Assembly: GCA_043228905.1 (NCBI GenBank)
Contig: JBHGNT010000012.1
Location: 11,966,001-12,030,000 of the forward strand
Length of the DNA: 64,000 nt
Direction: 5' to 3'
From: Azolla caroliniana
Taxonomy: Eukaryota; Polypodiophyta
The notes below the pieces were generated by a model. It was not told the origin of the DNA and searched no databases. It worked only from the letters and a program-made list of their open reading frames with translations. The translations under genes were made by a program, and so were the position numbers. Of the stretch, positions 10,539 through 19,980 are shown one piece after another. Positions within the stretch are counted from its first letter, which is position 1. Every line of letters starts with the position of its first letter.

Positions 10539-10615
10539 GTGAGGAAAGCTAACAATAAAATCCATGGATATATTTTCCCATTTATTTTTGAGAATGTCTA
10601 AGGGGTGTAAAAGTC

Positions 10616-10949
10616 CAAGGGCGACTTTAAGTCGTTCGGCTTTGTTAACGTGATATTAGTCACATAGTTATGTATGTCATAATGCATCTTAACAAGAACC
10701 ACCACCAACAACAACAACAACTCCTCCTCCTCCTCCTCCATCGTAATATATGTATGTAATAAATAGGTATAATCGCGATTCGGGATGGATTGGATGGATG
10801 AAAAAGGGAAGTTCATCAGCTAACTCTCTCTCTCTCTCTCTCTCTCCGTAGTAGTAGCAGTAGTAGTAGTAGTAAGAGGAGGAGGAGGAGGAGGAGGAGG
10901 AGGAGGGGGGTTTTAGGGGGAGAGACAAATTGAAGACAGGCGGGCGGGC

Positions 10950-10990
<41 letters not shown>

Positions 10991-11014
10991 CAGAGGAGAG
11001 AATTAGGAGGAGGA
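10616..11014 (+). promoter_or_regulatory. Upstream/5'UTR region of the mS35-like gene, microsatellite-rich
   Basis: This holds CT repeats (about 10823-10846), AGT/GGA triplet runs (about 10851-10905) and a GA run (about 10957-10988) just before the start codon at 11015. Such tracts are common in plant core promoters and 5' leaders. No TATA box is obvious. ORFs crossing this stretch are repeat artefacts. Confidence 0.4.
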
Positions 11015-11169
11015 ATGCTGAAGATGAAGAAGGAGATGATGATGATGCCTCATCCTCGTCTTCTCTGCAGCTACAGGAGGCTGCCTTCCAACATGGCGGC
11101 TATGGCGGCTGCTGCTGCCACGTCGTGGCCATGGCCATGGCCAGTGCATTCATCAGTAGTGGTCGTCCC

Positions 11170-11210
<41 letters not shown>

Positions 11211-14200
11211 CCATGAGCAGAAGAAGCGACATCACCAACGTCCTTATCCCTTCCTCTTCTACTGCTGCCGCCTCCTCGAAGAGGCCAATGTTGCCTCTCA
11301 GAACCTTTCCGCCTTGTCCTTCTCCTCCCTGCAGGCATTTCGCCTCTCGAAGTGGAGGTGCATGAGATAGATCCTCCTCCTATGATTCTGGTTTTATGTT
11401 TTCTTCACAAAATCCTGGAAATCTCTTAACGAAGTGGATATTTGAATCCCTTGTCTCTTGCAGCTGTCTGAAGTGTCTATTGTAAAGTATGCCTTTATTA
11501 AATTGGTTTCAGGCCGTGGCCCTTCCTCCCCCAGGGCTGGTGACGATGAAGACGATGACGATGATCTAGATGAAGATGAAGATGATGAGTTTGATGATGT
11601 CGAGGACCCCAATGGCTACGAGTGGGATTATGACACTTGGAACCTGCTTCATCAAGGAAAAAAAGAGACCGAGAAGAGCAGAAGGTGGCCTCTACCCATG
11701 TATAAAGCTCGTGAAATGGTTGATTATCACATGATAAAGAACCGAGTAGATGGACTCAAAGTTATTACAGGTATGAGGCACACTAACTACATGATCTGTT
11801 TTTCCTTTTTCTGAATTCCTTTGGATCCCTCCAGATATTAATAAATTAAAATATTGTTGCTAACTTGAGTAAATTATTTGGCAACAGTGTATGTATGTAT
11901 TCATATGCTTTTCCATCAGAAGGCTGGTAGACATTAATTTGCCTCAAAATCTGAGAATACGATGTTTGGGGGAAGTCCTGATGTTAAGTACTCAATGCTA
12001 CAATATCTGTAGGAAATCTAGACAGTGGGAAGTGTAAAATAATGAAAATAATTAATGAATTGGTAATTGCATCGATTTATCAACACTAAGGACATTAAGG
12101 CAATTTTCGTTATATCAGAACTGTGCACAAATCATTTGATAAAACAATCAAAGAGCATCAGAACAAAATCATAAACCACATGACAAAAAATAAACCATGA
12201 AAAACCACCATAAATCACTTGAGAAAAGAATAAAAGACCACGAAGTTAGGACCCTTCGTGAAATATATGGGGTATCTGATAGCCTGATATATTTTCTGGT
12301 TACTCAGGGTTTTTAGTTATTATGATAGGGAATGAATTTCTATTTTTCAATTGTTATGATAGATAGCAAATAAAAAAAGGATGGACTACACTGACACGTA
12401 TATGGTCAGCTTGATTTAAAACATGAGGGTGATTTGGACTTAGCGTTCTTCCAGAAATTAATTTTTACCTCATCATCATCATCAGGGATTCCACAATGTT
12501 TATGCTCTTCTTGGGCTGCTCCTTTCTTGTGGTGAAGATCATATGTTATTGTTTTTATATTTTGAACTTCAACTGGTGGAAAGTGATGTGTGCCCTCCCA
12601 AGAAAAGGCCTTCCCTACCAATAGAGGCTCAGAATTGTTTACATTGAGTTGCATGAAAACATTGGAGTTGTGAAATGGGTCATATACACTCATTTTCTTT
12701 AGAAATCTTTTTTGTTATGACACAGCATTAAAATACAAGTATTTGTGTTAATCCCAGCAGCATGTTAGTCTTTTCACTGTTTACTTTGAATCTAAACTGG
12801 TCACTTAAAATGACTCTGTCAATGGTGTCAAGCCAATGGATACCATCATCATTGGTCCCGACCTTACCAAACAGTCTGGATTCTGGGTGTTTGGTCTATC
12901 CATCAAGTCCATAGTTGCATTAAATGTGTGTTTCCTTGGTGAAAAAAGGAAGGGTAGTTGTTATAAACCAATTATTTTACCATTGTTATTGTTGACTCAT
13001 GGATATACATTTTATGTAAATAAATCTTTAAAAAAAACTTGTACTATTTCTTAATTTTTAAAACAAAGAAATGAAGCTACTGGTGAACCAAGTTGTCCTT
13101 GATTTCATTTTGTCATCTCCTATAAAAATATATCCTTTAAATATGGTATGAGGCTCAATAACCAATGCACACATTACTTGATGGGGCAACCAACTTCTAT
13201 TCCATCTTTTTGAGTTTTTTGACTATTTTGGAAAGGTTTTTACACTGTTGACTCATGGATATACATCTTATGTAAATAAATCTGTAAAAAAACTTGTACT
13301 ATTTCTTAATTTTTAATACGAGTAAATGAAGCTATTGGTGGACCAAATTGTCCTTGATTTTATTTTGTTGGAGCTCTCTCCTTGTCATATCCTACAAAAA
13401 TGTATCCTTAAAACATGATATCAGACTCAACAACTAATGCACTCATTACCTGATGGGGCAGCCTCTGTAAGGGCTTCCAAAAGCTGAGGCTTAATTAGGG
13501 AGGATGCTCACTCTTGGGCTGAGACAGTTGATCACTTGCTCTATTGGACTTTGCTGAACCAGCAGCACTAATTGCATATGGTTGTCAGGGTCGACAATGC
13601 CCCCAACTTGGTAGAACCATACAAAATAGTTAGTATGATGAGGAATGTAGTGATAAAAGGAGATGCTTGCAACGTGAAGTAACTCGGAGTATTGGTACAC
13701 CCAAACAAGCAAGAGCAATCGTCCAACACGCCATGAGGAAGAAGAAGCGATTGTATTTTTAGCTAAATTTGAAGATAATCTGTATCGCTTGTTTCTAGGA
13801 CAAGTAAAAGAGCATGGAAAATGTTTAATGATAGGCAACCTACCACACAAGTGACCTCACCTCAGGTGTGGCATGAATATACTAAGGTCCTATATGATAT
13901 CCCGGGGCAGCCTCTACCTCCCCACCCACATAGCTGACGCCCACATGAATCCACCTTTTTTTTACTCCACAAAATGTAAGAAATGCCATTGACTGGTTAC
14001 AATTTGGGAAGGCCCAGGAGCATGATGGATTGGTTGGTGAGCACTTTATCGATGACTGTGACATCTTGCTCCCATTGCTAGTTACACATCTTTAATAGAA
14101 TCATTTGTGAAGTTTTCCCGACTAGATCTATAGAACATAGCATTATGCCAATCCTCAAGAGTGGAGACTCCATTATGCCAAGCAACTATAGGACAATCAT

Positions 14201-17200
14201 GATTGGCCATTACTTAGCTAAACTATACGGCTCAATTCTAGAGTCAGAATTGAGTATATCAGTAGAGCAAAATCGCTGTTGTTCAGCTGGGCAGGCAGGC
14301 TTTCGGAAGGGATTCACCATTGCATAAGCCGAGCATGCGGCACAGTGTCAAAGGCTTTTAAAAAATCCGCAAATCAACAATAAATTCTCTTAACTTCTTC
14401 TATCATTTTATTAATAGTAAATATGCCAAGCGGAGTAAAAGCCAATGATGATGTGATTGAAAGCCCAAACAATCAAATGCATACTTTGTCAATGGAAAAG
14501 ATCGCAACTATGTATATCTCATTGCAAGAGACAGTGATGCATATGCAAAGCGAAATGTATGCTTGCAAGGAGAGGGAATTAACTCTTCAACATACACTGG
14601 AAATGCAAAAGTTAGAGATTAAAGCTTTGCGTGAAGAACTACATGCAATGAAGAACATGACTATTCAAATGCAAGATAATAGGATGCCTGAAATAGAAAG
14701 AAAAATGTTGAGTCTTGAAGCAGAAAAAGAGATTTTAGTGAAGGCAAATGCCGAAATAAAATCTACAATTGAAGGGAAGGAAGATGTGATCATGACAAGG
14801 TGGAAAGATGTTCTCTTGAAAGAAACACCAAAAATCACACAAAGACATTCTAATACCATGGATGTGTTAGATGCAAAGGAGCAATACGAAATCGAAAGAA
14901 GAAAGAATAATATTGTCATTAGAGGTAATCAAAATGCATAGCAAGCAATGACCTATGGGACCATAAGTGCTTCACGATTGAAAGTAATGTTTTGGAATTG
15001 TAGAGGATATCCATGGAATAAGGGTTTAGGACTCAATGATGTAGCTCAAGGTATGGATATTATATTTTTGGCTGAAACATGGGAGCATGAGGCAAAACGT
15101 ATACCTAAAATAGACGGTTACCTCATAAAATCGATATGGCCTCGCTCCAAAGGGAATATTGGGCGTGCCGGGCTAGCATGTATTTACCATGAGAGCATAG
15201 ATAATTCTATCAAAGTATGCAAATATGATGACTATAAGAGATACATATGGATAGAGGTTAATTTGGGGAAAGAGAAGTTGTATATAGTTGCATGTTACAT
15301 TCCTCACAAAGACTCAAACTACTATAGTAGGTTTATGTTAGATTGTGATGATCCTTTTACAGAATATGATATACTTTCATTTGAGAAGCTTGGTAAAGTT
15401 TTAATTATGGGAGACTTCAATGCAAAAGTTGGAAATTTCCAAATTGTGGAGCCATTGGAAATTTATTGGAAATCTCCGGACTCAGACCACAAGCCATTGT
15501 ACTTAGAGCTTGCAATTCTACATTCCACTAGATGCCGTGGAGTGAAAGACAAAAAGAGATGTATCATCCGACCTTGCTACGAAAAAGCTAAGATGTATGC
15601 AAAGGAAGTGGAGAACCATTTGTTAATTTTTTCTCTAAGCAACGATGTTAAAGAAAATTGGCAACATTTGAAGGATATAATCCTTAAGGTTGGATATCAA
15701 TGCTTTAAGAGACATGTGGACGGGCATAAGGTGTGTAGTTTTCCATGTAATTCTTGGTTCGACGATGAATGTAAGATGTATCTCAAATGGTTTAAGTCCA
15801 TAGAAGGGGGGAATGAAAAGATTGTTGCATGGCACATATACAAGAAAGTAGTGAGGAGAAAGAAAAAAAGATATTTCCAAATGCAAGAGATGAAAAAGAA
15901 AAACTTGTTTAAGCTCAAACCAAAATTAGCATGGGGACAACTCAAGGGTAAGAAAGAATATGTGAGAGTAATCATGGAAGAGAGTCGACTACAAGGAAAA
16001 ACATTTTATTGTTGTTTTGTTGATTTCAAGAAAGCTTTTGATACCGTACCACGAAGTGAGCTTTGGAATAGAATGGTAGACATTGACATGCCATTAGCGT
16101 ACCGAGTTGCGGTTGCACGCCTATATGAACAAGTTAAATGCCAACTAAAAATGGATAGTGGATTTTCAAAGCACTTCTTAAGTAACATGGGGGTCAAGCA
16201 AGGATGTCCACTATCACCCACACTCTTTGGCTTATGTATTGATAAATTAGAAGAAGTGGTGAATAAGGTTGCAAGAGAAGAAGGAATGAATGTCCCCAAT
16301 TTGATGCAACATGTTATCTTATTGCTTCTATATGCAGATGATGTGGTACTCTTCTCATATGATGTTGATAGTATGCAACATTTACTTGGGGTACTAGAAG
16401 AATTTTGCCATAGTAGTGGACTAGCAGTGAATGTGGAGAAAACAAAAATGATGGTAGTGCAAACCATCCAACCTCATCATTACCTTATGCTCACATATAA
16501 AGGTGAACATATACAATTTGTTCAAAGCTTTAAATATCTTGGTATTGATGTACTTGCCACAAATAAATGGAGTGCATGCTTTGATTCTGCTATTGTTGCT
16601 AGAACTCGAGACACAAGGAAAAGTTGTTGGACAACAGTACAACCACACAATCTCATGCACAAAGAACAATCACAACTCTCTTTAGCGCCATCACTGCTAC
16701 TAATGCTAGAAGTCAATCAAAGGCTACACAAATGGGCCCCCAACAAGGACATAACAAAGGGGTTACAATAGATCGGGCAATAGTAATTTGTTGTACACAT
16801 AGGCCCTAGCCCCATGGACCTTGATCTCACCACCCTTGTCATCTACAGATAATGGCCATAATCTCCCGCCACAACAGGTGCTTCCTTCGCTTCAAAGACC
16901 TCTGCATTCTGGATCGACCTATGCCAGAGATATTTTGAAGACAAAAGTTACAATGTATCTGACTTGAGAATCTTATGTCTGCCGATAACAAGATTCTTTT
17001 GTCTCTTTTTATCTTATTTACTTTTATGTTTACTTAGTAACATTTATTTTATTTTGATTTGTTCTCAAAGATCAGACACCACTTAAGATGTATCTCTTGT
17101 TTGGTCTTGTAGGGCATTTTGGCCTCTTAAAAGATGTTAATATATTTTTCTTTCTTACTTCTATCCTTGTCAATATCTTGATCGCCACCTTGACATTGGA

Positions 17201-19980
17201 CATACTCTTGACTGCCGAGTCATCCCACGTTGCTTTGGTTTCTTTTTGGTATCACTTCTCATGCATCTTCATTTATTTCTTCGATGTTAATTCTCCTCCA
17301 GCAAGATGGTATAACAGAAGAGGGTTTTGGGTTCTATTAAAAAATTAACAAGAACCTGATGATTCTGGTAGCATTCACTGTCTGCCAGTGTGAATGTATC
17401 AGAACCTTGGACAAGAGGAAGAAAGTATATTTCAGGCATAGCTGGAGGAAGAAAGTATATTTCAGGCATAGCTGTTGAATGCTCTAAGTACTTCATGGAG
17501 TATGTGCTGGATCCCTTCCTTCCTCAACTGAAAGTGGAGCACATAAAGGCTTGTACAGGGATTCTTATTCCTCAAATATAGGAAATTCAACCTTCTTTGC
17601 ATGAATAAAATGCTTCATTGCATGGTGAAGGAAGTAATTACAAGTTTGTTTATTTGACTGACAGATTTTGCTGCTAATTTAGCATCATAGATACTTTGGA
17701 TATAGTTTACTATTTCATGCTATGACTGTGGAAAGTATTTCGAGCACTCATTTGGATGGCCAATCCCATGTACAAAAATATATCCCTCAGCCAGATTTTT
17801 AAGAGACATGTAGAAACTTTGAAATATCTATCTGACATTCAGTATCACTGTGTTCTCACGACCATATATTGGCAGCTCTAGGTCCTTTGCCTTTGCCAAA
17901 GTGGTGCATGATCAGCTTCTTAGAATTCCCCGTTTTACCTATGAAGAACAGGTAGGGTCCATGCATTGGTGGTTCCCACAACAAAACCATTATTACCCTG
18001 AGACTGATATGTTATATAGGTAAAGTTTCGAGGTGAGTCATTTGTCTATTCAGCAATTACTATTTAGTGTAGACAAAAGTCATATTTCTGTGTACTTGGG
18101 TCTTGTGACATATGTTAATGCGCATGAAGTTGAATCTATTATATTTCAGATTCTCCACTGGGAGAGTTGCCTCCTGATTGGGCTGAGGATGACGAAATTG
18201 ATCTAGCACCAGGGTGTACTGCCCCTAATTGACCACTTTATTAGGTTTGGAAAGCTCCACAGAAAGATATGATGAGTCAGATTAATGCATGTACATTTGT
18301 ATATGAAGAAAATGGATGTAATTATTTACATTACTTAATCTTTTTCGGTTCTATTAGATCAGTGATGTTGCTCAAGCTTTCTATCTTCTCTGGTTATAGC
18401 TGATTTTGGAATGGATTTCAATGGAGATTCATTTCTTCAGGTTACCATCATAGATATTTCCGAAAATGATTTCTACCATTAAGTATCAAACATTTATGTT
18501 ATTTGGACTACTTTAATTCCGGAATATATACTAGCAGTTCATGAACCTCCATATTAGGAATTTTAGATTTTATCAAACAAAATTGATGCGATGTTACATA
18601 ATTCCATAATTCCTTGCTTCTTTTTGTCAACAGGTACAAATGAGCTATTGGTTGGATACTTATTGTTTCAATAGCAATATTCGTTTGATGTTGATGAGAG
18701 ATAATTTGATCTATGTTTGCAGAATACAGTATTGTTTGAGTTAACAACACATTTATACTTTAGAATTGACCTTTTCTGCAGATCCAAAACAAGAATATGA
18801 ACTTAGAAAGACTCTGCATGAGGGTCTTGTTGAATTTTACAGGAAGACACAAGCTGCATTTGATGAAATTGATGCTGCTGTGGAGAAGGAACAAAAGAAT
18901 ATCGAAGGAGGTGATGATAAGAAAACCTTGCAAATTGAAGTGGCAGGTGAAATAAGTGAAGCAACAGAAAGTCAAAAGAACTCTGTTGAAGAGATGATAA
19001 CAGAAGGAATGCAAGAGACGAAAATCAGTCTTGAGGCTGTGGAAAGCGGTGGGAGAGCGGATTCCTCCCTACAGGCAGAGTTGCCAGAGAGTGAGTCTCA
19101 AGGTCACCAGGAAATTGAAGGGACATTGAAGACAGGAGAAGGGCAATTAGCAGAAGGGAGCAATGCCGATTCGGAAGAATTGAGAACAACAAGTGTGATT
19201 GATGATATACTCAATGACGTGCTCACTGTGCCAGATATTACTGTCCAGGGTGAAGATGCTCTGGAGGCAAAAATAAAGGAAGGTGCTGTTGGTGACGAAG
19301 TGAATGCATTAAATTATGACAATTGGGTAGCTTATAGAGACCAAGAAATGGCTAAGAAGTATGAAATAAAGAAACATCATGCAACCTTGAGGTGGAAGAT
19401 ACAGTTGGTATTGGGGCCCGGGGATGTGTGGCATCCAGCCAACAGGAAGGCTTCTGTTGCTGTTTATGTTCGAGAATTGGGTCTATCAAAGCATGCTAAG
19501 CAACGCCTTTTAGCCCTTGTTGGGAAAAGATACAAGTCTCCCCAAGATGAGTTGACAATTGTTAGTGAAAGGTTTATTTCTACTGTATATCCTTGCACAC
19601 GCTTGAATTGCATGTGTTTTATATTTATAAGATAGTTTTCGATGGAGTCTCAGACTAGAACATTATATCCATTCCTAACCATGCCTGCTTCGTTATGTTG
19701 TTAAACTAAAACTGCATGATCAGTTATTCTAAAATCAAGAAATCTTTCAACTGGATCATGATGTCATATTATAGTTATGACTAATGATTTTTTTTACATG
19801 GACAGGTATCAGCATAGATATGAAAATCAAAAGGATGTGTTGCGCACATTGCTAGCTTTGATTGAAGAGGCTAAAAAGGCTGATGAATATGTTAATGATG
19901 CAAGAATCAATTTCATCAGGGAACAAAATAAGGCATCCAAAGGGGAAACTGGAACAACAGACTCTCAAGTTCCCATTTAA
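11015..19980 (+). CDS. Mitochondrial small ribosomal subunit protein mS35-like (S24/S35 family), multi-exon
   Basis: Structural protein of the mitochondrial ribosome small subunit. Exons resolved: 11015-11357, 11513-11770, one ending at 17951 (5' edge uncertain, about 17888), a 13-nt microexon 18020-18032, 18150-18215, 18782-19571 and 19806-19980. The junctions from 17951 onward, and 11357/11513, are GT-AG and keep phase. The link from 11770 to the 17951 exon is unresolved and needs at least one more exon, possibly around 17396-17530. The N-terminus is Arg/Ser/Ala-rich like a mitochondrial presequence and includes 13 consecutive Gln. The diagnostic core lies in the last two exons: GPGDVWHPANRKASVAVYVR, LGLSKHAKQRLLALVGKRY, then DELTIVSERYQHRYENQKDV and a helical C-terminus. 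An acidic, probably disordered insertion of about 120 residues precedes the core. An AATAAA lies at 20261-20266. Confidence 0.83.
11171..11209 (+). repeat. (CAG)13 microsatellite coding polyglutamine
   Basis: Thirteen perfect CAG codons lie in frame with the ATG at 11015, at residues 53-65 of the mS35-like protein, inside the presumed mitochondrial presequence. A perfect run of this length is likely to vary in length between individuals. Confidence 0.95.
11771..13589 (+). other. mS35-like gene, large intron, 5' part
   Basis: AT-rich intron sequence. I see no coding exon with good splice sites here. It carries a two-copy direct repeat (12987-13460, listed separately). The ORF on the minus strand at 12406-12693 has no recognisable domain. 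Confidence 0.5.
12987..13460. repeat. Two-copy direct repeat, about 200 bp units
   Basis: The block GTTGACTCATGGATATACAT through TGATGGGGCA occurs at about 12987-13190 and again at about 13246-13460. The copies differ by scattered substitutions and a roughly 20-bp indel (GTTGGAGCTCTCTCC only in the second). It looks like an old segmental duplication inside the intron. Confidence 0.75.
13590..14335 (+). pseudogene. LINE ORF2 fragment (linker to early RT), degenerate
   Basis: With frame changes, the plus strand reads a YDEEC-like linker (about 13630), KAQEHDGLVGEHFIDDCDIL (about 14019) and IMPILKSGDSIMPSNYRTIM followed by GQAGFRKGF (14145-14320). These match the early reverse-transcriptase region of the LINE at 53.6 kb (APIHKRGNPMDPNTYRTIM). 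The fragment stops just before the KAFDTVP motif, which follows in inverted orientation. Confidence 0.7.
14330..14420 (-). pseudogene. Inverted LINE RT fragment
   Basis: The minus strand reads FADFLKAFDTVPHARL, preceded by residues like KRIYC. This is the RT segment that should directly follow the plus-strand fragment ending at about 14330. It is therefore head-to-head with its neighbour, as produced by inversion during or after LINE insertion. Confidence 0.6.
14423..14941 (+). CDS. LINE ORF1-like protein (coiled coil)
   Basis: A 172-codon open reading frame with start MPSGVKANDDVIESPNNQMH. Most of it is a leucine/methionine/glutamate-rich heptad-like region (about residues 25-125) predicted to form a coiled coil, followed by a basic EIERRKNNIVIRG segment. 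LINE ORF1 proteins have a coiled coil followed by an RNA-binding part with a similar N-V-I-R-G motif (compare RRLNVRVTGL at 45.16 kb). The RNA-binding domain itself is mostly lacking. ORF2 starts 7 bp after the stop codon. It lies in the large intron of the mS35-like gene, in the same orientation. Confidence 0.65.
   Translation: MPSGVKANDDVIESPNNQMHTLSMEKIATMYISLQETVMHMQSEMYACKERELTLQHTLEMQKLEIKALREELHAMKNMTIQMQDNRMPEIERKMLSLEAEKEILVKANAEIKSTIEGKEDVIMTRWKDVLLKETPKITQRHSNTMDVLDAKEQYEIERRKNNIVIRGNQNA
14948..16771 (+). CDS. LINE ORF2: endonuclease and reverse transcriptase, compacted but open
   Basis: A 607-codon uninterrupted frame. The N-terminal endonuclease is seen as LKVMFWNCRGYPW (about residue 12), IIFLAETWEHE, VLIMGDFNAK (about 150) and SPDSDHKPLYLEL (about 175). 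The usual middle of the domain between GDFNAK and SDHKP is missing. After a basic linker the reverse transcriptase enters at CCFVDFKKAFDTVPRSELW (about 355), then GVKQGCPLSPTLFG (about 418) and LLLYADDVVLF (about 460), so the catalytic YADD is present. The early RT segment (seen separately at 13.6-14.3 kb) is absent. The C-terminal end after YLGIDVLA is not LINE-like. It cannot be an ordinary functional ORF2, yet it has no stops. Confidence 0.8.
   Translation: MTYGTISASRLKVMFWNCRGYPWNKGLGLNDVAQGMDIIFLAETWEHEAKRIPKIDGYLIKSIWPRSKGNIGRAGLACIYHESIDNSIKVCKYDDYKRYIWIEVNLGKEKLYIVACYIPHKDSNYYSRFMLDCDDPFTEYDILSFEKLGKVLIMGDFNAKVGNFQIVEPLEIYWKSPDSDHKPLYLELAILHSTRCRGVKDKKRCIIRPCYEKAKMYAKEVENHLLIFSLSNDVKENWQHLKDIILKVGYQCFKRHVDGHKVCSFPCNSWFDDECKMYLKWFKSIEGGNEKIVAWHIYKKVVRRKKKRYFQMQEMKKKNLFKLKPKLAWGQLKGKKEYVRVIMEESRLQGKTFYCCFVDFKKAFDTVPRSELWNRMVDIDMPLAYRVAVARLYEQVKCQLKMDSGFSKHFLSNMGVKQGCPLSPTLFGLCIDKLEEVVNKVAREEGMNVPNLMQHVILLLLYADDVVLFSYDVDSMQHLLGVLEEFCHSSGLAVNVEKTKMMVVQTIQPHHYLMLTYKGEHIQFVQSFKYLGIDVLATNKWSACFDSAIVARTRDTRKSCWTTVQPHNLMHKEQSQLSLAPSLLLMLEVNQRLHKWAPNKDITKGLQ
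16772..17887 (+). other. mS35-like gene, large intron, 3' part, with a candidate exon
   Basis: AT-rich intron. The stretch 17396-17530 reads protein-like residues (YFMEYVLDPFLPQLKVEHIK), just after a perfect 27-bp tandem duplication (17420-17474) encoding GRKYISGIA twice. It may be a real exon of the mS35-like gene, but I could not find splice sites that join it in phase to exon 2 and to the exon ending at 17951. Confidence 0.4.
18020..18032 (+). other. 13-nt microexon of the mS35-like gene
   Basis: GTAAAGTTTCGAG is bounded by TATATAG on the left and GTGAGTC on the right. It joins ...TYEEQ (phase 0, ending 17951) to DSPLGELPPDW (from 18150) through VKFR plus one base, in perfect phase. Skipping it would shift the frame. 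It is inferred from splice logic only. Confidence 0.7.

Larger units (their letters stand above)
8885..10615 (-). pseudogene. Ty3/gypsy integrase core, split by a TIR element
   Basis: The minus strand from about 10615 to 10548 reads an open integrase segment (GLLHPLDILKNKWENISMDF). It continues after the insertion at 9200 with PKNDVSWIVVDKLTKMTSF, NDRDSMFTNNLWMQVFKK and HPQSDGQTKRVNQIIVEML. The first catalytic Asp (SMDF) and second Asp (NDRDS) are visible. The catalytic Glu expected in the DGQTER motif is Lys here. Taking out 9210-10538 plus one 9-bp duplicate restores the frame. No LTR or neighbouring pol domain remains. Confidence 0.8.

Noticed and set aside
10598-11370. Serine-, tyrosine-, glycine- and arginine-run ORFs around the mS35 start
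   Set aside because: They are shadows of CT, GGA and GA microsatellites. Only the frame from 11015 splices into the mS35 core.
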